From NCBI RefSeq assembly GCF_014839805.1, contig NC_051131.1, positions 12,946,913-13,010,912 of the forward strand: a stretch of DNA of 64,000 nucleotides, given 5' to 3'. Positions 1 to 12,672 of the stretch are shown here, piece after piece. A model generated the notes under the pieces. It was not told the DNA's origin. It made no database searches and saw only the letters and a list, made by a program, of their open reading frames with translations. The first letter of the stretch is position 1. Each line of letters opens with the position of its first letter. Made by a program: the position numbers and the translations under genes. This DNA is from Manduca sexta (lineage: Eukaryota; Arthropoda; Insecta; Lepidoptera; Sphingidae).

Positions 1-2149
1 AAAAAAAATCCCTTGTGACTTTTTTCTGCCTCTCTAATTTCAACACTAATAAGGCTCTAAATACATCTTATTCCACTTCTGTAGAAGCAAGGACCTCGTG
101 AAAAGAGGCAGATGCTAGCTCCCACGGCAGATTTGTGATTGACACCGGATGAATTGGTGTTCGCTCCGATGGACCAACGATCCCATTATTTCGCCGGGTC
201 CACATATTTATAGGGCATCCGTGACGTCACAGCTTAATTATTTCGTCGGCACGTAATTGAATTGACCGGTCATGTAGAAATACGTTTTAATGTTGCGAGA
301 TTTTAATGTGAATGTAACTATTAAAACAAAGAGACATTCTTGTTTACTATTGTATTTAATGTACACAGTTAGATATGTTTCTATTTCAGGTACCTATATT
401 ATACTAGATAATTCATACAATAACGGTTTCAGCAAAAAGGTATTTTTACAAATTTGGTTTAATTTTTTAATGTATTCTATATTCGAAAAATATCAAAACA
501 GTTTTCCTCAAACTATGAATATTGAAAAGCTTGCATGAAAAATCGCTAACAAAGCCCGGGGCCTTCAAGGTCCCTTTTATTATGTTACACGGTAGAGAGC
601 ACAATAATAAATTCAATTCCTGCAAATTGGGTCAAATATATAACGGACTTTCGGAGTAAATCCACCAAATTTCGTGTTTCGAACAAAGTTACGGCCAATC
701 GGCCAATCGGACGGGCGCTTATCGCCATCCAATGCCATCGCTCCGATTACACCGGGCACCGTAAATTCGGAAATGGAACTTGAGTTCGTTAATTACCGAA
801 CAGGCCCGATATTGCCCGATATCGATCGATCGAACACTGTTTGAATTTAGAATTTAACAGATTATTAATATTAAATTTATTTTCAATTCTATCTATTTTA
901 TATTAAGGATTCAGAATAACTAATTTATATTAGCAGTTATGCATGATAAAATAACCCCTGCTAAAGGACGTCTTAAATACGTGTATCTCATACAAAACTT
1001 ACACGAGCTCGTAACAAACAACATATAATCGATGCACGTAATCGATTAAACTATTTATTAATAATCGATTGTCGATTTAACGGCTCATTAAATGAAACGA
1101 TGCCATAACAGATACCGATACGACACCGCCGCGCAAACATGAAATCACAATGGTTTCATTTATTCGCACAATAAAAACACTAGTATTGTTTGTCTTTTGA
1201 TTTATCTGGCGATAAATTGACAGTTAAAGTGTTTGGCAAACACGCTTCGTTATTCGTCTTTTGGCATTTCATGAAAGGCGTAAACTTAGAGGAAACAAGG
1301 CTGTATATAGATAATTGAAAACAAGATGTATCTCCCTCTTTAAATGTACTTTCATTTCTGTTTGAAGCGGTTATGTTTAGAGTGAGTTTTGCTACGGGTT
1401 ATTTGAGTTCGAATTATTGTCTTCACAAAGGTATCTAGACTGTGGCCATCACTTTTAGTATAACCTTATTAGTTTTGGGGAAGTATTTAAGTACTAAGAT
1501 TATTTTTTATCAGACACCTATTAAACTGAAGAAATTGGATAAATACTGAAATATCATAACGGTATATTTGAGTGATAAATAAAAGTTGTTACAATCCGCA
1601 ACATATCGCCCTCCTCACGCCCTCCCAGAACCCCCTCTTTCGTGAGATGCGTTAACGAACCAAGCATTAAAATACGATTGTTTGCCGACAGTAAAATTTT
1701 AATTGGCGCTGTCTACCCCGATATTGGTCGTCCGCAATTTTGTTAATAACGTATTCTCCATTACGGAATATTTATTTAACTGTAGTTATTTCTGTGGATA
1801 TCATAGTTGATATGATATAATGATTATCGCTTCGCTTCACGAGGGTTTTCACAATTTCCTATAGACACGAAAGTCCATATAAACTATTTCTTCAAAATCT
1901 AAACTAAAATGGCAACCAAAACGTCACTGTTATAACCTATTTATTCACTTGAACAACAAATTATACTTATTTCACTAATATGTTTTATTCACATCCAGGT
2001 TTACACTTAGACTCGAGTTCTTATGAGCGCCACTCCGTACATAACAACACGTTGTCAATGTTGAATTCATACTAAAGTCAGATGTACGGATTGCAGTACA
2101 CTTGAGTTGAACACGATGAGTGTACGGAACGCCAGATCTAATACGTATT
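1..2149. other. Gene-free AT-rich stretch with two GC-richer islands
   Basis: No coding region can be supported here. Two blocks stand out from the AT-rich background: about 110-265 (contains TGACGTCA and TAATTA-type homeodomain sites) and about 655-835 (CCGATTACACCGGGCACCG and CCCGATATCGATCGATCG type sequence). They have no long reading frame and no repeat relatives in the window, so they may be conserved regulatory elements. That is inference only. Confidence 0.3.

Positions 2150-2225
<76 letters not shown>
2150..2225. repeat. Compound (CA)n-(TA)n microsatellite
   Basis: About five CA units run directly into about 32 uninterrupted TA units. The open reading frames on the minus strand here (runs of Tyr-Ile) are artefacts of the repeat. 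A tract this long and pure is likely to be length-variable between individuals. Confidence 0.97.
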
Positions 2226-2228
<3 letters not shown>

Positions 2229-2485
2229 CGCAATTTCCTATGTTCCGAATAAAAGTTTGGATAATAGTGGGTTTTTTCAGTAACATTGCATAATATAGCG
2301 TGGTCGTAGTGATTGCACATTGGGTTTATTAAATAACATGAAGCCTATTATTAAATTTACACGGTGAAACATATCTAGGGTTTTTATTTTACGGAATAAT
2401 TATTGGAAATATCTTAAAGTGAAATTCGCTTATATAGATGTTAACATACTTGTGATTATAGATGTAGTTAGTATAATGGTGTTAC

Positions 2486-2622
2486 CTGGTAATCTCCCGC
2501 TGCGCAGCGTGCAGCTTGGCGGCGAGGCGCGCAGCATCAGCGTCGGCGGCGCGCGCCCTCGCCTCCCAGTCGCCGCGCGCGCGTCGCTCCCGCTCGGCAT
2601 CGCTGCGCGCCGCTCCCTCGCG
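2486..2622 (-). CDS. Candidate internal coding exon, Ala/Arg/Glu-rich coiled-coil-like protein
   Basis: This is a 137-bp block of very high GC content in AT-rich DNA. Read on the minus strand it begins after a plausible acceptor (TTGTTACGCAG) and ends at a strong donor (ACCAG followed by GTAACA). The frame is open throughout and gives 45 codons plus two bases, so it enters in phase 0 and leaves in phase 2. The product is rich in Ala, Arg, Glu and Asp with a single Trp and runs such as AERERRARGDWEARARAADA, as in long helical or coiled-coil segments. GC-rich third positions are usual for such exons in insects. No homologue is recognised. The neighbouring exons are not identifiable, so the introns must be long. 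The plus-strand frame is also open, because simple GC-rich sequence is open in several frames. Splice sites, phase and composition are seen; coding status is inferred. Confidence 0.55.
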
Positions 2623-3533
2623 CTGCGTAACAACATTAAACATCAGACACAGGTATTGGAATACACTTCTTACAAGTATAATGGGATAGAGTAGTTTATA
2701 TTACGCTGAATGGTCAAGATGTGTCACCACTAAAGCTGTGTCGAAGACGGCCACCGCAGTCTTAGTTGGTATTACAATACATATAGGGTTTACATAGTTA
2801 GGGACTCCGCCGCGCGGTCGCCAGACGTTTTCCATATTTAGGACACCCCAAAGCCATGTAAGGCAAACCTAACTTAACCGCCCAGTTAGTCCTACGAGGG
2901 CTGGTAGTGGTAGATCATTTTCTCCACGAAACCAAAAAAAAAATTATCTATGTGCAACAACTTAATAAATATAAGATATAGGTACAATTAAACCTAATAC
3001 AAACGATTTACATTTTTAGTCATTATTTAATAGTAGAGTATAAATATGATTCCTTAATACGCTTTAAACTTCGTATTACTTCGCAACAAAATGTACAAGA
3101 ATACAATAACAGTGACGGCTAAATCACAACAGCTGAGGAAATTAATGCGGTGTCTACACCATTGACAGGTAGAACAGCATAGTCTAGATAAATGGATGGG
3201 CAAAGTTTGCGAAGCCTTTGTAAAGTTTCTTTAGTGAAACTCGATAAATGATGCGGAAAATATTCATATTTTCACGTCATAGTTGGAAGTTAAGTTTACG
3301 AGTATTTATTGAGACTTCAATACACGTCCTTTGCAAACAGCAGCGCTTGTTAAGATCTGATAAAATTGCATCATAAAACTTCTGTGCATTCTAAATTCAA
3401 AATATGTGAACTAAAACTCTATGGAATTGAATTTTTCAATGGCAGTTATTATACCTAATTCAAATAATAAGTTTTTGATCGTTTAGTTTATGTGATCGAA
3501 TCAATATTATGTTTGGATAGTATTTTTTGTGTT

Positions 3534-3645
3534 ATAGGGGGCAAACGAGCATACGGTTCAACTGATAGTGAATGATCACTTTCACCCATGAACAGCTGCA
3601 ATACCATAGGGCATAGAGATGCATAGAGATTTATAAATGTTAAAT
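3534..3645 (+). repeat. Fragment of a family B-like non-LTR 3'-end repeat
   Basis: It contains GGCAAACGAGCATACGG, a diverged 'CTGATAGTGA' and CACCCATGAACAGC. These follow the same order as the opening of the family B repeats elsewhere in the window (ACGAGC, GTTCGTCTGATGGTAAG, CCGCCCAT). Confidence 0.6.
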
Positions 3646-5817
3646 AAATTGAATCATACAATCATGAAAACGGGGCGTAATAGTTAAAATTTAGGGAGTT
3701 ACTGGACGTTTCTCTATGCAAAATACAATTTTTAAAAACAATGAGTAATAATTTCTATAGCTTCATTAATTTTGATGAATTTACTATTGGCTATGATACG
3801 ACGAATTTTGAATTTTGAATTTCGAAAATCGAGATTTGGATTCGGCGATGCGTGTGCTGTTCGCACGCTGTGGTGTCTGCGGTCAGTTTGTGCATGGATT
3901 CACTATGAAATGCAAAGATATCGCAGACTGATGCCTTGCGAAGCAGATTTTAGTTACAGCATCCTGCTTTGAACTATTCCAAATTTTAGAAACACATCGA
4001 TGACCTTCACTAATTCGGCACAAGCTTCAACATGTCCGATTGGAACTAGAAATAACTCTGATAGTACGTTGTGAAATTAATTTAGGGATTAAATTCTACC
4101 TTAATACCCAACACTCAAACGCTACTAATCACACGTCACAACAGAAACAAAAGTATCGTCCACGGCCGCCGATGCGGAACGCCGTGTTCTATCAAACAGG
4201 ATAAAAATCCAATTTGGCGAGTCCATGCCGTCAGTGTCGCGAACACATGCGAACGATGGCGCGAAAATTGAAAAATATCACAATACATTTTATCTACCGG
4301 ACGTTAGTGTTAGATTTTTAAATGTTGTTTTTTTAATATTTTTGTTAGCGGCCAGTGTGGGTGGTGTCAGGATTGCCATTCACACTTTTTTAAATTTGGA
4401 ATCTTTTTTTTAATAATGTTCTTTTTTGTTTGTGGTCAGAACAGTGCCATCCAATAACATTGTTTTTTTTTGTATCGAATCCACAACATCATGAACAAGG
4501 AAATTGAATAATGATAAACACTATTATGTACTGATAGCATATACATTATTAGTACATCTAATAATCAACATCACTATCTACGAACCGTCTCAATTATTAG
4601 TTCTCTTAGCTCACCATCTACTATTTCTTTTTCTAACATACGTTATACTAAAAAAAACACTTAATAAATGTTCCTGGAAACGTAAACACAATTTTGCACA
4701 ACCCAAAGTAATTTTGAACTGAATTGGACTGAAAGCAGACGTAACATATTCCAATATCCAATTAAACCCTCGGATCACCTTTGGTTAACATCCGAAGTAA
4801 CTGATACATTATTAACCGTAACACTAGCTCCAGTTAGTTTAGCGACGATCTTATCTAACTGCGGTGCAATTGACGAGAGTTACAGGTTACCGAATACCAC
4901 ATAGTGTAATTAAGCAACGTCTAGATTCCATTCAGTGGTTAATGACGAAACTCCATTAGCACACAGAAGTTAAATTCGATGTAACGATACTTGCAGATTT
5001 TAGTCAATATGTATTGGAATATTTATTGCTATTGGTAATCTATCGTTTGGAAGTCCGTCTGGAAGTAACATTATATTGTTTTCTATAGTAGTGTGAAAAT
5101 ACTTGGATTTGAAAAGCGTTGTATTTAGTTGATTAGTGTGAGACTTAACATCTATCAGACGTCGACCATCGTCTACTTTTATGAAGGATTTTGACGTTGT
5201 TATTCATAATGGCTGTCGTTTAAAGACTTGATCATCTGATTTGGTTAAAAACACATTACTGGGTATTTGATTTATTTATTTTTATATGACGTTACTCTAG
5301 GGTCCGGATGAGAATCAGCGTCAAACGCTTGCTGTTTGGCTTATGCTGATCTAGATCCTATTGGCGCTGTTGTGGTGGGACATATACCATCCACACTGGG
5401 TCAGTAACTGAGGACGTATGTCTGTAGGTACTCACCCAACTATAAAATTCCTCAAAATTGTATTTTACTTTTTTTTCTTTTATATAATTTTTACTAATAA
5501 ATTTTATTTACTGTAAATTATGTTTACCACCCAATCTGAGGCCAATAATGTTTTTTTTTTCTTTTCTTTTTCTCTATCTTTTCGTCTGAGGTATATAACA
5601 TAAAATCCGCTATCAGCCCCATTACGGGCCACAGTAAGTTTCTTCCCAGCTAAGTTTGATGAAGTTTTAATTGAAAATTAGTCTTGGTCGTATCTCGTCG
5701 GTTTCAGTTGATTCGGTCTCGGCAGACCGGTAAACGAGGCTAACTTTGCTTGCCCTTAAAAATGTATCTACTGTTTACGGTTATAGAATATATTTTCAAA
5801 AATTTTGGATATGAATA

Positions 5818-6073
5818 GAGCTTACGTTTAGGTAACCATTTAGCGTTGGACTTTTGAAATGAATTCACAACAAAAACTTCAAAAAATTGTTTAATATAAC
5901 CTTACTAATTTTGAATTATCTTATTAAAGGACTTTAAAAATAAGATGGATAATATACATGGCGCTTACGTTTAGGTATTCACTTAGCGATGGACATGTCA
6001 AATTAATTCTCAAAAAAAGCATCAAAAATTCCTCTATAAGAGTTTAGCAATTTTGAATGACCTCATCAAGGGA
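5818..6073. repeat. Diverged two-copy tandem duplication, period about 143 bp
   Basis: Two units (about 5818-5930 and 5961-6073) share GCTTACGTTTAGGTA, TTAGCG-TGGAC, a CAA-rich middle and AATTTTGAAT followed by TATT/CATC-AAGG. The divergence indicates an old duplication. No coding frame is kept across the units. Confidence 0.75.
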
Positions 6074-6769
6074 GCAAAAAAATATGTAAAAAGAATTCTG
6101 CCGACCTTCCAATTATGTGTACTGTATTGTGTCGGTAATCTTTCTTTTGTTTTTTCGTTTCTCTCATGACATCCCCTATGCATTCATAAAGTGTTAATAA
6201 ACGGAATGAATGACTGGCGATCTTTCTACAAATTTACGTTCCTTTTTCGATTTTTAGAAAAGTATTTTAGTTCATATATGCCTTCTCCACCTAATTACAT
6301 AATCTAGATTAAACCTCTTACAAGTTTAATTAAATAATTATTTAACCCGACGGTCAAATTTTAAGTGATCCGTGCATTCCTTTGCATTCTGTTGTGGGCC
6401 GAAAATAACCCGTCCCGGGAAGCGAAGCCGCGTCCGCTTCTGTTAAACACGAGTTAAATTAAACGCGGCTAGACGGAATCTATTTGGCTAACATCTGGAT
6501 GGGGTAAATTGTCTTCTTGTTTCATGTGTATCGACAATTTCTCTTGTAAAGTTGCAATTTGCGAGTAAGCGTTTACTGTTGTGTTGATTTGATATTGAAC
6601 GGATATTTAGTTTTTATATTTAATTTTATTTCGAAACGCGAAGGTTGCCAGCCTTCATGGTTACAGGGCGGTTAACTAGTTATATTTCATGATTTATGTA
6701 TTGCAAAAATTAAATATTTCGTTAAAAAATGTATATCGATGAGTAGTTTAAATATAAGATATTTTTTTA

Positions 6770-6905
6770 TTGCTTGATTAGGCAAACGAGCAAGCCGTTC
6801 GTCTGATGGTAAGCAGAATCCGCCGCTCATGGACTTTGCAATGCCAGAGGCACAGCAAAAGCCGTTTCCTATCGAGAGGTGAGTACTCTTTTCATTAGAT
6901 TAGTC
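6770..6905 (+). repeat. Family B-like non-LTR 3'-end fragment
   Basis: It starts with a T-run and reads through GGCAAACGAGCAAGCCGTTC, CTGATGGTAAGC and CCGCCGCTCATGGACTTTGC. This matches the first 100 bp or so of the family B repeats but diverges after that point. Confidence 0.7.
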
Positions 6906-7984
6906 TATATTATTTTGTAGATCTATACCTATGCACCCTCGTCTCACCATAAACAATAAAAAACCTAAACAAACCATAGACAGTGGCCATTACGACGGAG
7001 ACAGAGGAAACAGTCGGCTTCGGTTATTTTCGTGTGTTTCCGTTCGCGACGCTAGATTAGCGGTTGACAGCTGTTATTTTTGTTACGTGATGTATTTTTA
7101 TTGAGTGGGATAACACGGAAGTTGTGATATAGTTTCGTATGCTGCGGTTCGCTGAGATTGTCATTAAGAATGAAATTAGATGTGATTTTTGATATGTCCT
7201 GAGTAATAAGAGGCAAACTTGCATATTAACGCGTGGTGAGATATTTCTTAATGTTGCTACACAACGTACACAAAGTACACAAAGATCCCTCACTCGTGTT
7301 GCGGTAGTTATAATAATGTACTGAAATTTTTTTATTATAGTGTCTACGTACTGGCAATGTTTTGACACCACAAATTCTCGTAGTGGCGACTAGTATGAGG
7401 CAGGCAGAAAGCTAGGTAAAGTGCAATCTATATCCCTTTCTATGGGCACCCATGAATCTTGACACGAATCGAGCGAATTGTTCACCTCGCTATCTAACAA
7501 TAAAGTTTAATTTTCCCCATACGTCAAATAACCGACAAAAATCATTTTCAAATCCAATTTCCTATCAATATCTTTCAATAGGGTAAAAAAACACTGTACC
7601 CAATAAACAAGCGCGACACGCCGATTACACCGTCTCGGCACCTGTCAAGCTGTCAAGTTGACAGCTGTCAACCGGCGTGACAGTTGGGGTAGTGCGGCAT
7701 GCCCTTGAGCTGGGGTAAACATTTGTGCTCGTTCTTAAACGTGTGAATAAGTAATGTTTGTAATGTTATTGGATATCAGTGTTTTTTTTTGACGTTTGAC
7801 GTGGACATTGCTAGGGATATTTTATTGGTATTAGTCCAGCTTAGTAATGGAGCTAAGGAGACTGTCCCGTTCATATATATTAAGTAATATCGCGGAGATT
7901 TTTATAGTTTTTTTATCGCCCGGACTCGAATTCCACGAAAAAGCGTATATAATCTTTTAAGTATCTCCTCATATAAATCTAACT
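6906..7984. other. Gene-free stretch
   Basis: No gene is seen. A GC-richer island at about 7615-7720 carries overlapping TGTCAAGCTGTCAAGTTGACA and AGCTGTCAACCGGCGTGACA type segments, a cluster of TGTCA/TGACA half sites (TALE-homeodomain-like). This is suggestive of a regulatory element only. Confidence 0.3.
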
Positions 7985-8297
7985 TGGCCTAGTTGAATGT
8001 GGAACATACTATCGAGACGAATGTCCGCAGGTTCAATACCCAAGGGCACACACCTCTTAATTTTCTAAAATAATTAGTGCATTCTTTGTGAATCATCGCT
8101 TGCCTTAACGGTGAAGGAAACATCGTGAGGAAATCTGCATACCTGAGCAGTACTCTATAGAAATTTTGAGGGTGTATAAAGTCTACCAAACCATACTAGG
8201 CCAGCGTGGTTGACTACGGTCTAATCCCTCTCAGTAGTAGAGGAGGCCTGTGCCCAGCAGTGGGACAATATAATACAGGGCTGATATTATTATTATA
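7985..8297 (-). repeat. RTE-like non-LTR 3' fragment
   Basis: On the minus strand it reads CCCTGTATTATATTGTCCCA, CTGGGCACAGGCCTCCTCTA, a diverged 'GATTAGACCGTAG', CACGCTGGCCTAG, CACACCCTCAAAATTTC, TATGCAGATTTCCTCACGAT and GTTTCCTTCACCGTTAAGGC. The same series occurs at 35163-35460 and 35627-35875. RTE assignment is from memory of lepidopteran repeats. Confidence 0.8.
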
Positions 8298-8929
8298 TTA
8301 AACTTTTGTAAGGCGTCTTGGTAACGGGACCCTGGTCTATCATAATATTTGCAACAAGACAACAAAATCGTACAGAGCCGGCAAAAACAACAGCATCCAA
8401 CAAAAATGCCTCAATCATGCAATTCAAGCGTCTCTATGAAGGAAACGAGTAATTTAAAGCTCATTATATAGGTCGGGCATCATTCATCCGTCGGTGTTGT
8501 GACAGGGCGAGCGGTCCCACCCGCCTTGGGAATGAGGAAGCCATACTTTATGATGGGAACAACATTTTCGATTCCAGAATAGCTTGGTGTATTTTTCACT
8601 TTATAATCTTGTTTGGTTGTTTTATTTAAATAGTATTATGTTAAGCCCAAAATAGTAAAAAAGTCAGAAATAGTAATCACAAAAAATTACGCCATGATGA
8701 TTAATACTGTAATTAAAACATTAGAGATTGTCTCAAAATGCCTAGTCATTTACGGCTGCAAATACTACAGTTTTCTTACTCACACTAAGTAGTAATTTAC
8801 AAAGAACAAGATAGTCAAGAATTACAACATATTGTCACACGTTAATTGCTTCGTCTATCTAAATCAAACCTAACTGGAATCAAATACTTGCAGTCAGCGT
8901 AAACTTTAAAAACAAACTCATGATCTCTC
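8298..8929. other. Gene-free stretch
   Basis: AT-rich sequence with no long reading frame, no repeat relative found in the window and no clear regulatory signal. Confidence 0.5.
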
Positions 8930-9162
8930 GTAGGATATATTTTACATCCGCCCGGATGGCGACCAGCGTACACAAGGTGCTAAAACCCGCTATAATGGCC
9001 CACGTAAGTGTGTCGCGTTCCGGGATCAGCCTGTGTATATCCTGTTCCATCAGGCATAATTGTGGCGACTGTCGAGAGGTCTCGTCAGTCGACATTCTTT
9101 TGGACTCCACTCCACTTATCATCAGGTGCAGTGGGTACTTTGCTATGCCCTTATAGAAAAAA
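8930..9162 (+). repeat. Family C SINE-like element, copy 1
   Basis: One of seven relatives of about 240 bp. The shared order is TAGGATATATTTTA, ATCCGCCCGGAT-GCGACCA, CGTACACAAGGTG-TAAAA, CCACGTAAGTGTGTCGCGTT, CCGGGATCAGCCTGTGTATA, CGTCAGTCGACATTCT, ACTCCACTCCACTTA, then ATCAGGTGCAGTGGG. The short frames that start in GTGTGTCGCGTTCCGGGATC are by-products of this repeat and not genes. Confidence 0.9.
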
Positions 9163-10190
9163 TCAAAATTTCACAACCCGCCACAGATACTATAAAAATA
9201 CTAGAAATCAGTATTTCCGTTAGTGTTTTACATCACGTAAAATAATAGCTAGTAAAGTTAATGACAGTATCTTCAAGATATCGTTATAAAATCCAACATT
9301 ATTTTCAATATAACATTCTTCCAAGTTTAAATTTTCTCAGAATATGAACTATTATTATTCATAAGAAGAGGCAATCAATCAAAGTCATCTCCAGTGAAGT
9401 CGGGAGACTGCTGACGTCCCGCCGATATTTTAAGACGTTTTCTAAGGTTCCTTGGACTTTTTAGCTATAATTTCAATGAAGGAGTACTAATTTTTTATGT
9501 GAGTGTAAGGTAATGGAATAAGGACGTGTTTGTGTTATTAAATGCGGGTAAAAACATACTTTTCATTTAATCATTTTGTAGGTGGGACTGTTTTTAAATA
9601 AATGAAAAAGTATTTACACTGTATGCAAATTCGATTTAAGTAAAAGTTTTCAAAATCCAATGAAGTTAAAAGAAAAGTGAAATATAATAAAGCTAAGAAT
9701 TTAACCAAAAAACAGTTTGAATTGAAACATTTTTTTTGTAAGGATAAATATACGGAACCCATCTCAGAGTGGGTGTTCGGTCTGACGCTATTTTCCCTGT
9801 TTAAGTCAAATATAAATGAGATATAACGTCAGCAAAGTCAGATATCTACTTGTACTCTATTATTGATGAGTGTTTTTTAATATTTTTGTTAAGAGGAAGA
9901 TACAATATTATTCATTAATATTCTTTAAATAAGGCGTGTTTTCCGCTGTTATTTAACACGTAAAGACTTACTTATTTCACCTCTAACTAAACCTATATAT
10001 TATTAAATTCGATTTTGCTTCTAGCGGGAATAAAATTAGGTATCAATGTTGTTTAAACACAACTAATAAGTAAGCAAGAACTTATCGAACCTTTAAAGAT
10101 TTTTTTTTAAGAATATGCTTATTAAGGCCATATTTTTTATTTTACAGACATAACCAATAGACTATTACAAAGGAAAACACACATCACGCT
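9163..10190. other. Gene-free stretch
   Basis: AT-rich. A small GC-richer patch at about 9385-9455 (GAAGTCGGGAGACTGCTGAC) has no reading frame or repeat relative. Nothing else is seen. Confidence 0.5.
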
Positions 10191-10372
10191 TTTATCCTCG
10201 AAGAGGTACGCAGAGTGTAACTAAGGCACCCACTTTTCGCCAAGAGTGTTCCGTCCCATGATGTGATATACGAGCCTATCTCTATATCGGGCACAAATTT
10301 CAGACTCCGGGCTGAAACTGTACAAAAAAAACCCAAATATCACTTTGCCCGACCTGGAAAAAATTGCGATGT
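10191..10372 (-). repeat. Family A tRNA-derived SINE
   Basis: Minus-oriented relative of the copies at 25525, 32597 and 34633. It shares TTTATCCTCGAAGAGG, TTCCGTCCCATGATGTGATA, TATCGGGCACAAATTTCAGA and TATCACTTTGCCCGACCTGG. The promoter end is diverged or missing. Confidence 0.75.
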
Positions 10373-10842
10373 ATGTGAATTATAAAGTCAATTTAACGTT
10401 TTTTTGCACTAGCCTCATTGTACTTCTTAAGGTGCGACATATTGACATACGTTTTTGAGTTAAAAAGGAGACGATTAGTCTTATTTACTGACAACCCGTT
10501 CCCAGCGCCAACGCAAATATTTATCAATTATTTGACAAAGAAAAAGTCACTTCCAAGGAAGTTGGTAATTCGTCTCCAAACATCCTTTATTGACAACCTA
10601 GGCACTGGGGGTTGGCTTAAGCGTTAAACATTAAAATAAACCCTCGCGAGGGTTCCACGGGGGGTGAGCACGGCACACAAACAAACATTCGCGGCAAATA
10701 TTTGATCAATATTGCAAATCAGTTGGCTTAGTTTGCTTCTGTTTAGCGTGTGTAGTTCTGTCTGGGAGCGCATGCCGACATGAGTAAAAAACTGAGTTTT
10801 TATAACGATGAAACAATTATTCTTGATTGGACGAATTTTTGA

Positions 10843-11094
10843 TGGTGATAGGATATAGGTTGTATCTGCTTGGATAGCGACTACCATACACAAGGTGTTA
10901 AAATCTGCCATAATGGCCAAGCTAAATGTGTACCGTTCTGTCATCAGCATGTGTATATCCGGCTCCAACAGGCCGGCATAATTATATCAACTGCTGAGGA
11001 GTAATCATTTCTCGTCAGTCGACATTCTATTGGACTCCACTTTACTTACCTTCAAGGGCACTGTAGGCACATTGCCGTGTTCGAAAAAAAAAGA
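10843..11094 (+). repeat. Family C SINE-like element, copy 2
   Basis: Full-length, diverged relative of copy 1, ending in an A-rich tail (CGAAAAAAAAAG). It keeps ATAGCGACTACC, ACACAAGGTGTTAAAATCTG, GCCATAATGGCC, CAGCATGTGTATATCCGGCT, CGTCAGTCGACATTCTATTG and GGACTCCACTTTACTTACC. Confidence 0.88.
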
Positions 11095-11680
11095 AAAGCG
11101 TACTACATTAAATGTATAAATTTATCACAAAAATATGTCGAATAATCTCTTCCAAGCGACATTTGAATCATTCAATAGAAGACCTACTGATTCATGAGTG
11201 GTCAAATAAAATAATGCAACGCATTTCCCACGAACTAGCCCGTGACGTCACATACTAAACAAAGGGGCCACGATTGGTCGAAATTTCGCCACGTGACCCG
11301 CACGCGCAACTCTTTTGCCGCCAAATTACAAAGAGGGCGCCACTGACGTTATACACCCAATACGTAGAATTAAAAGCAGTTAAATATTAGCATATTTTTA
11401 ATATACAGTATTAGTAATAAAAGGGTATTTACAAAATTGCCCTCTATTAGATTTTACGTATTTAATATGTTAATGATTATGACCGTTAACGGGTAATTGA
11501 ACTTATTAAGTAGATTTTACGACTGTAATTCGCTTGCACTTTGTTGAAATAATGATAATTATTAAAACCCTATAATTTTATGCCATATAACCTAATGCTG
11601 GAATTTATGCTTCAATCATTATCACTTTATTAAAATACAAGATTTATCCGTTATTATTTAGGTCAGATTAAATTGTTTTT

Positions 11681-11990
11681 CTTTTTTTTTTATTTCTTTG
11701 AATGACGGGACGAGCTTGCCGTTCGTCTAATGGTAAGTGATATGACCGCCCATAAACAACAGAAACATCATTCAACATCTTGAATTACAAAGTATTGTTC
11801 GGTATTCCACTGCGCTCGTCATTATGAGGCATGAGATGTTGAGTCTTATTATGACCAGAAGTTGCATTGGCTACAATGTCCTTCGAACCGGGACAGAACA
11901 GCGACTACACACTGTTGCTTGGCGGTAGAAATAGACATTGCGGTGGTACCTACCCAGGCGGAATTTTACATATGCGAGACCTACCAGTAA
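11681..11990 (+). repeat. Family B non-LTR 3'-end repeat, copy 1 (long)
   Basis: This 310-bp unit starts with a T-run and ATTTCTTTGAATGACGGGAC and ends TATGCGAGACCTACCAGTAA. Long relatives lie at 22858, 37589 and 58038. The organisation and the terminal ACCTACCACCAGTAA resemble the abundant 3' tails of silkworm-type LINEs. The family name is from memory and unverified. Confidence 0.88.
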
Positions 11991-12454
11991 AGAAGTTGTG
12001 TTAGAAGAAAAGTATTATTCAGCTCCCTATACTAATAATGGTTTAAATCACAGATTTATTGAAAAATGGATTCCTGTAGCTATTCTTATGACTAATCACT
12101 AATCCCCTTCTAAATCCGCCACTGTCATTCTAAATTAGCAACTCTGTCACCAAATACCCGAAAATAAACACGTGCAAAAACTCTCCAATTATGTTGACAG
12201 CTGCTGGAATCAATCAATAACAGATGACAATAAAATCTTACATCTTTTATTATAGGGGTTGACCCCCAAAAAATGACTCATCCCACCCCCGCTGGTCACA
12301 GATTTCCTAAGCAGGATTAAGGATATAAATAATTCAATCACCAATTATATGTGTGTAAGTAATCTGCTTATTGTAATCCAATATTTGTTGAGATATTTTA
12401 GGATAATATTAAGGCCGATAGGAACTTTTGTTCATTGATATTTTTGTGCCACTA

Positions 12455-12672
12455 TCTATACATATTACACAACAAAGTTACTTTTTCTGTCTGTCTACAT
12501 GTTATCGATTTTCTCAAAATCTACTAAACGCATTTTTGTGAAATTTGGTATGGAAATAGTTTAAAACCTTGAGAATGTTATGGGCTACTTTCCATCCCGG
12601 GAATATATATAGCGGGATTTAATATCCCGGAAAACTCCTTCACGCGGCCGAAGCCGCGAGCAAAATCTAGTA
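12455..12672 (+). mobile_element. Helitron-like non-autonomous element, 3' end intact
   Basis: The 3' end has an inverted repeat (CGCGGC-CGAA-GCCGCG) about eight bases before a terminal CTAG followed by T, the hallmark of Helitron 3' termini. Upstream it has TATCGATTTTCTCAAAATCT, AAATTTGGTATGGAAATAGT and ATATCCCGGAAAACTCCTTC, all shared with the copy at 14577 and, reversed, with 53884-54115. No Rep/helicase coding is present. Confidence 0.78.

Larger units (their letters stand above)
2700..6769. other. Gene-free region with small repeat fragments
   Basis: No gene is supported. The stretch holds a repeat fragment at about 3534-3645, a diverged tandem duplication at 5818-6073 and a GC-richer island at about 6340-6480 (CGTCCCGGGAAGCGAAGCCG type sequence). 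The short open frames at 3772-3972 and 4225-4413 have no features of real proteins. Confidence 0.5.

Noticed and set aside
1975..2320. Two minus-strand reading frames rich in Tyr-Ile
   Set aside because: They are translations of the TA microsatellite.
2419..2694. Plus-strand frame over the GC-rich block
   Set aside because: The codons outside the GC block are AT-rich filler. The minus-strand reading has splice sites and better composition.
8880..9245. Cluster of short frames on both strands, one repeated at 33555-33779
   Set aside because: They are frames within family C repeats. Different insertions give the same peptide start.
10624..10968. Minus-strand 114-codon frame
   Set aside because: Half of it is family C repeat, and it has no domain.
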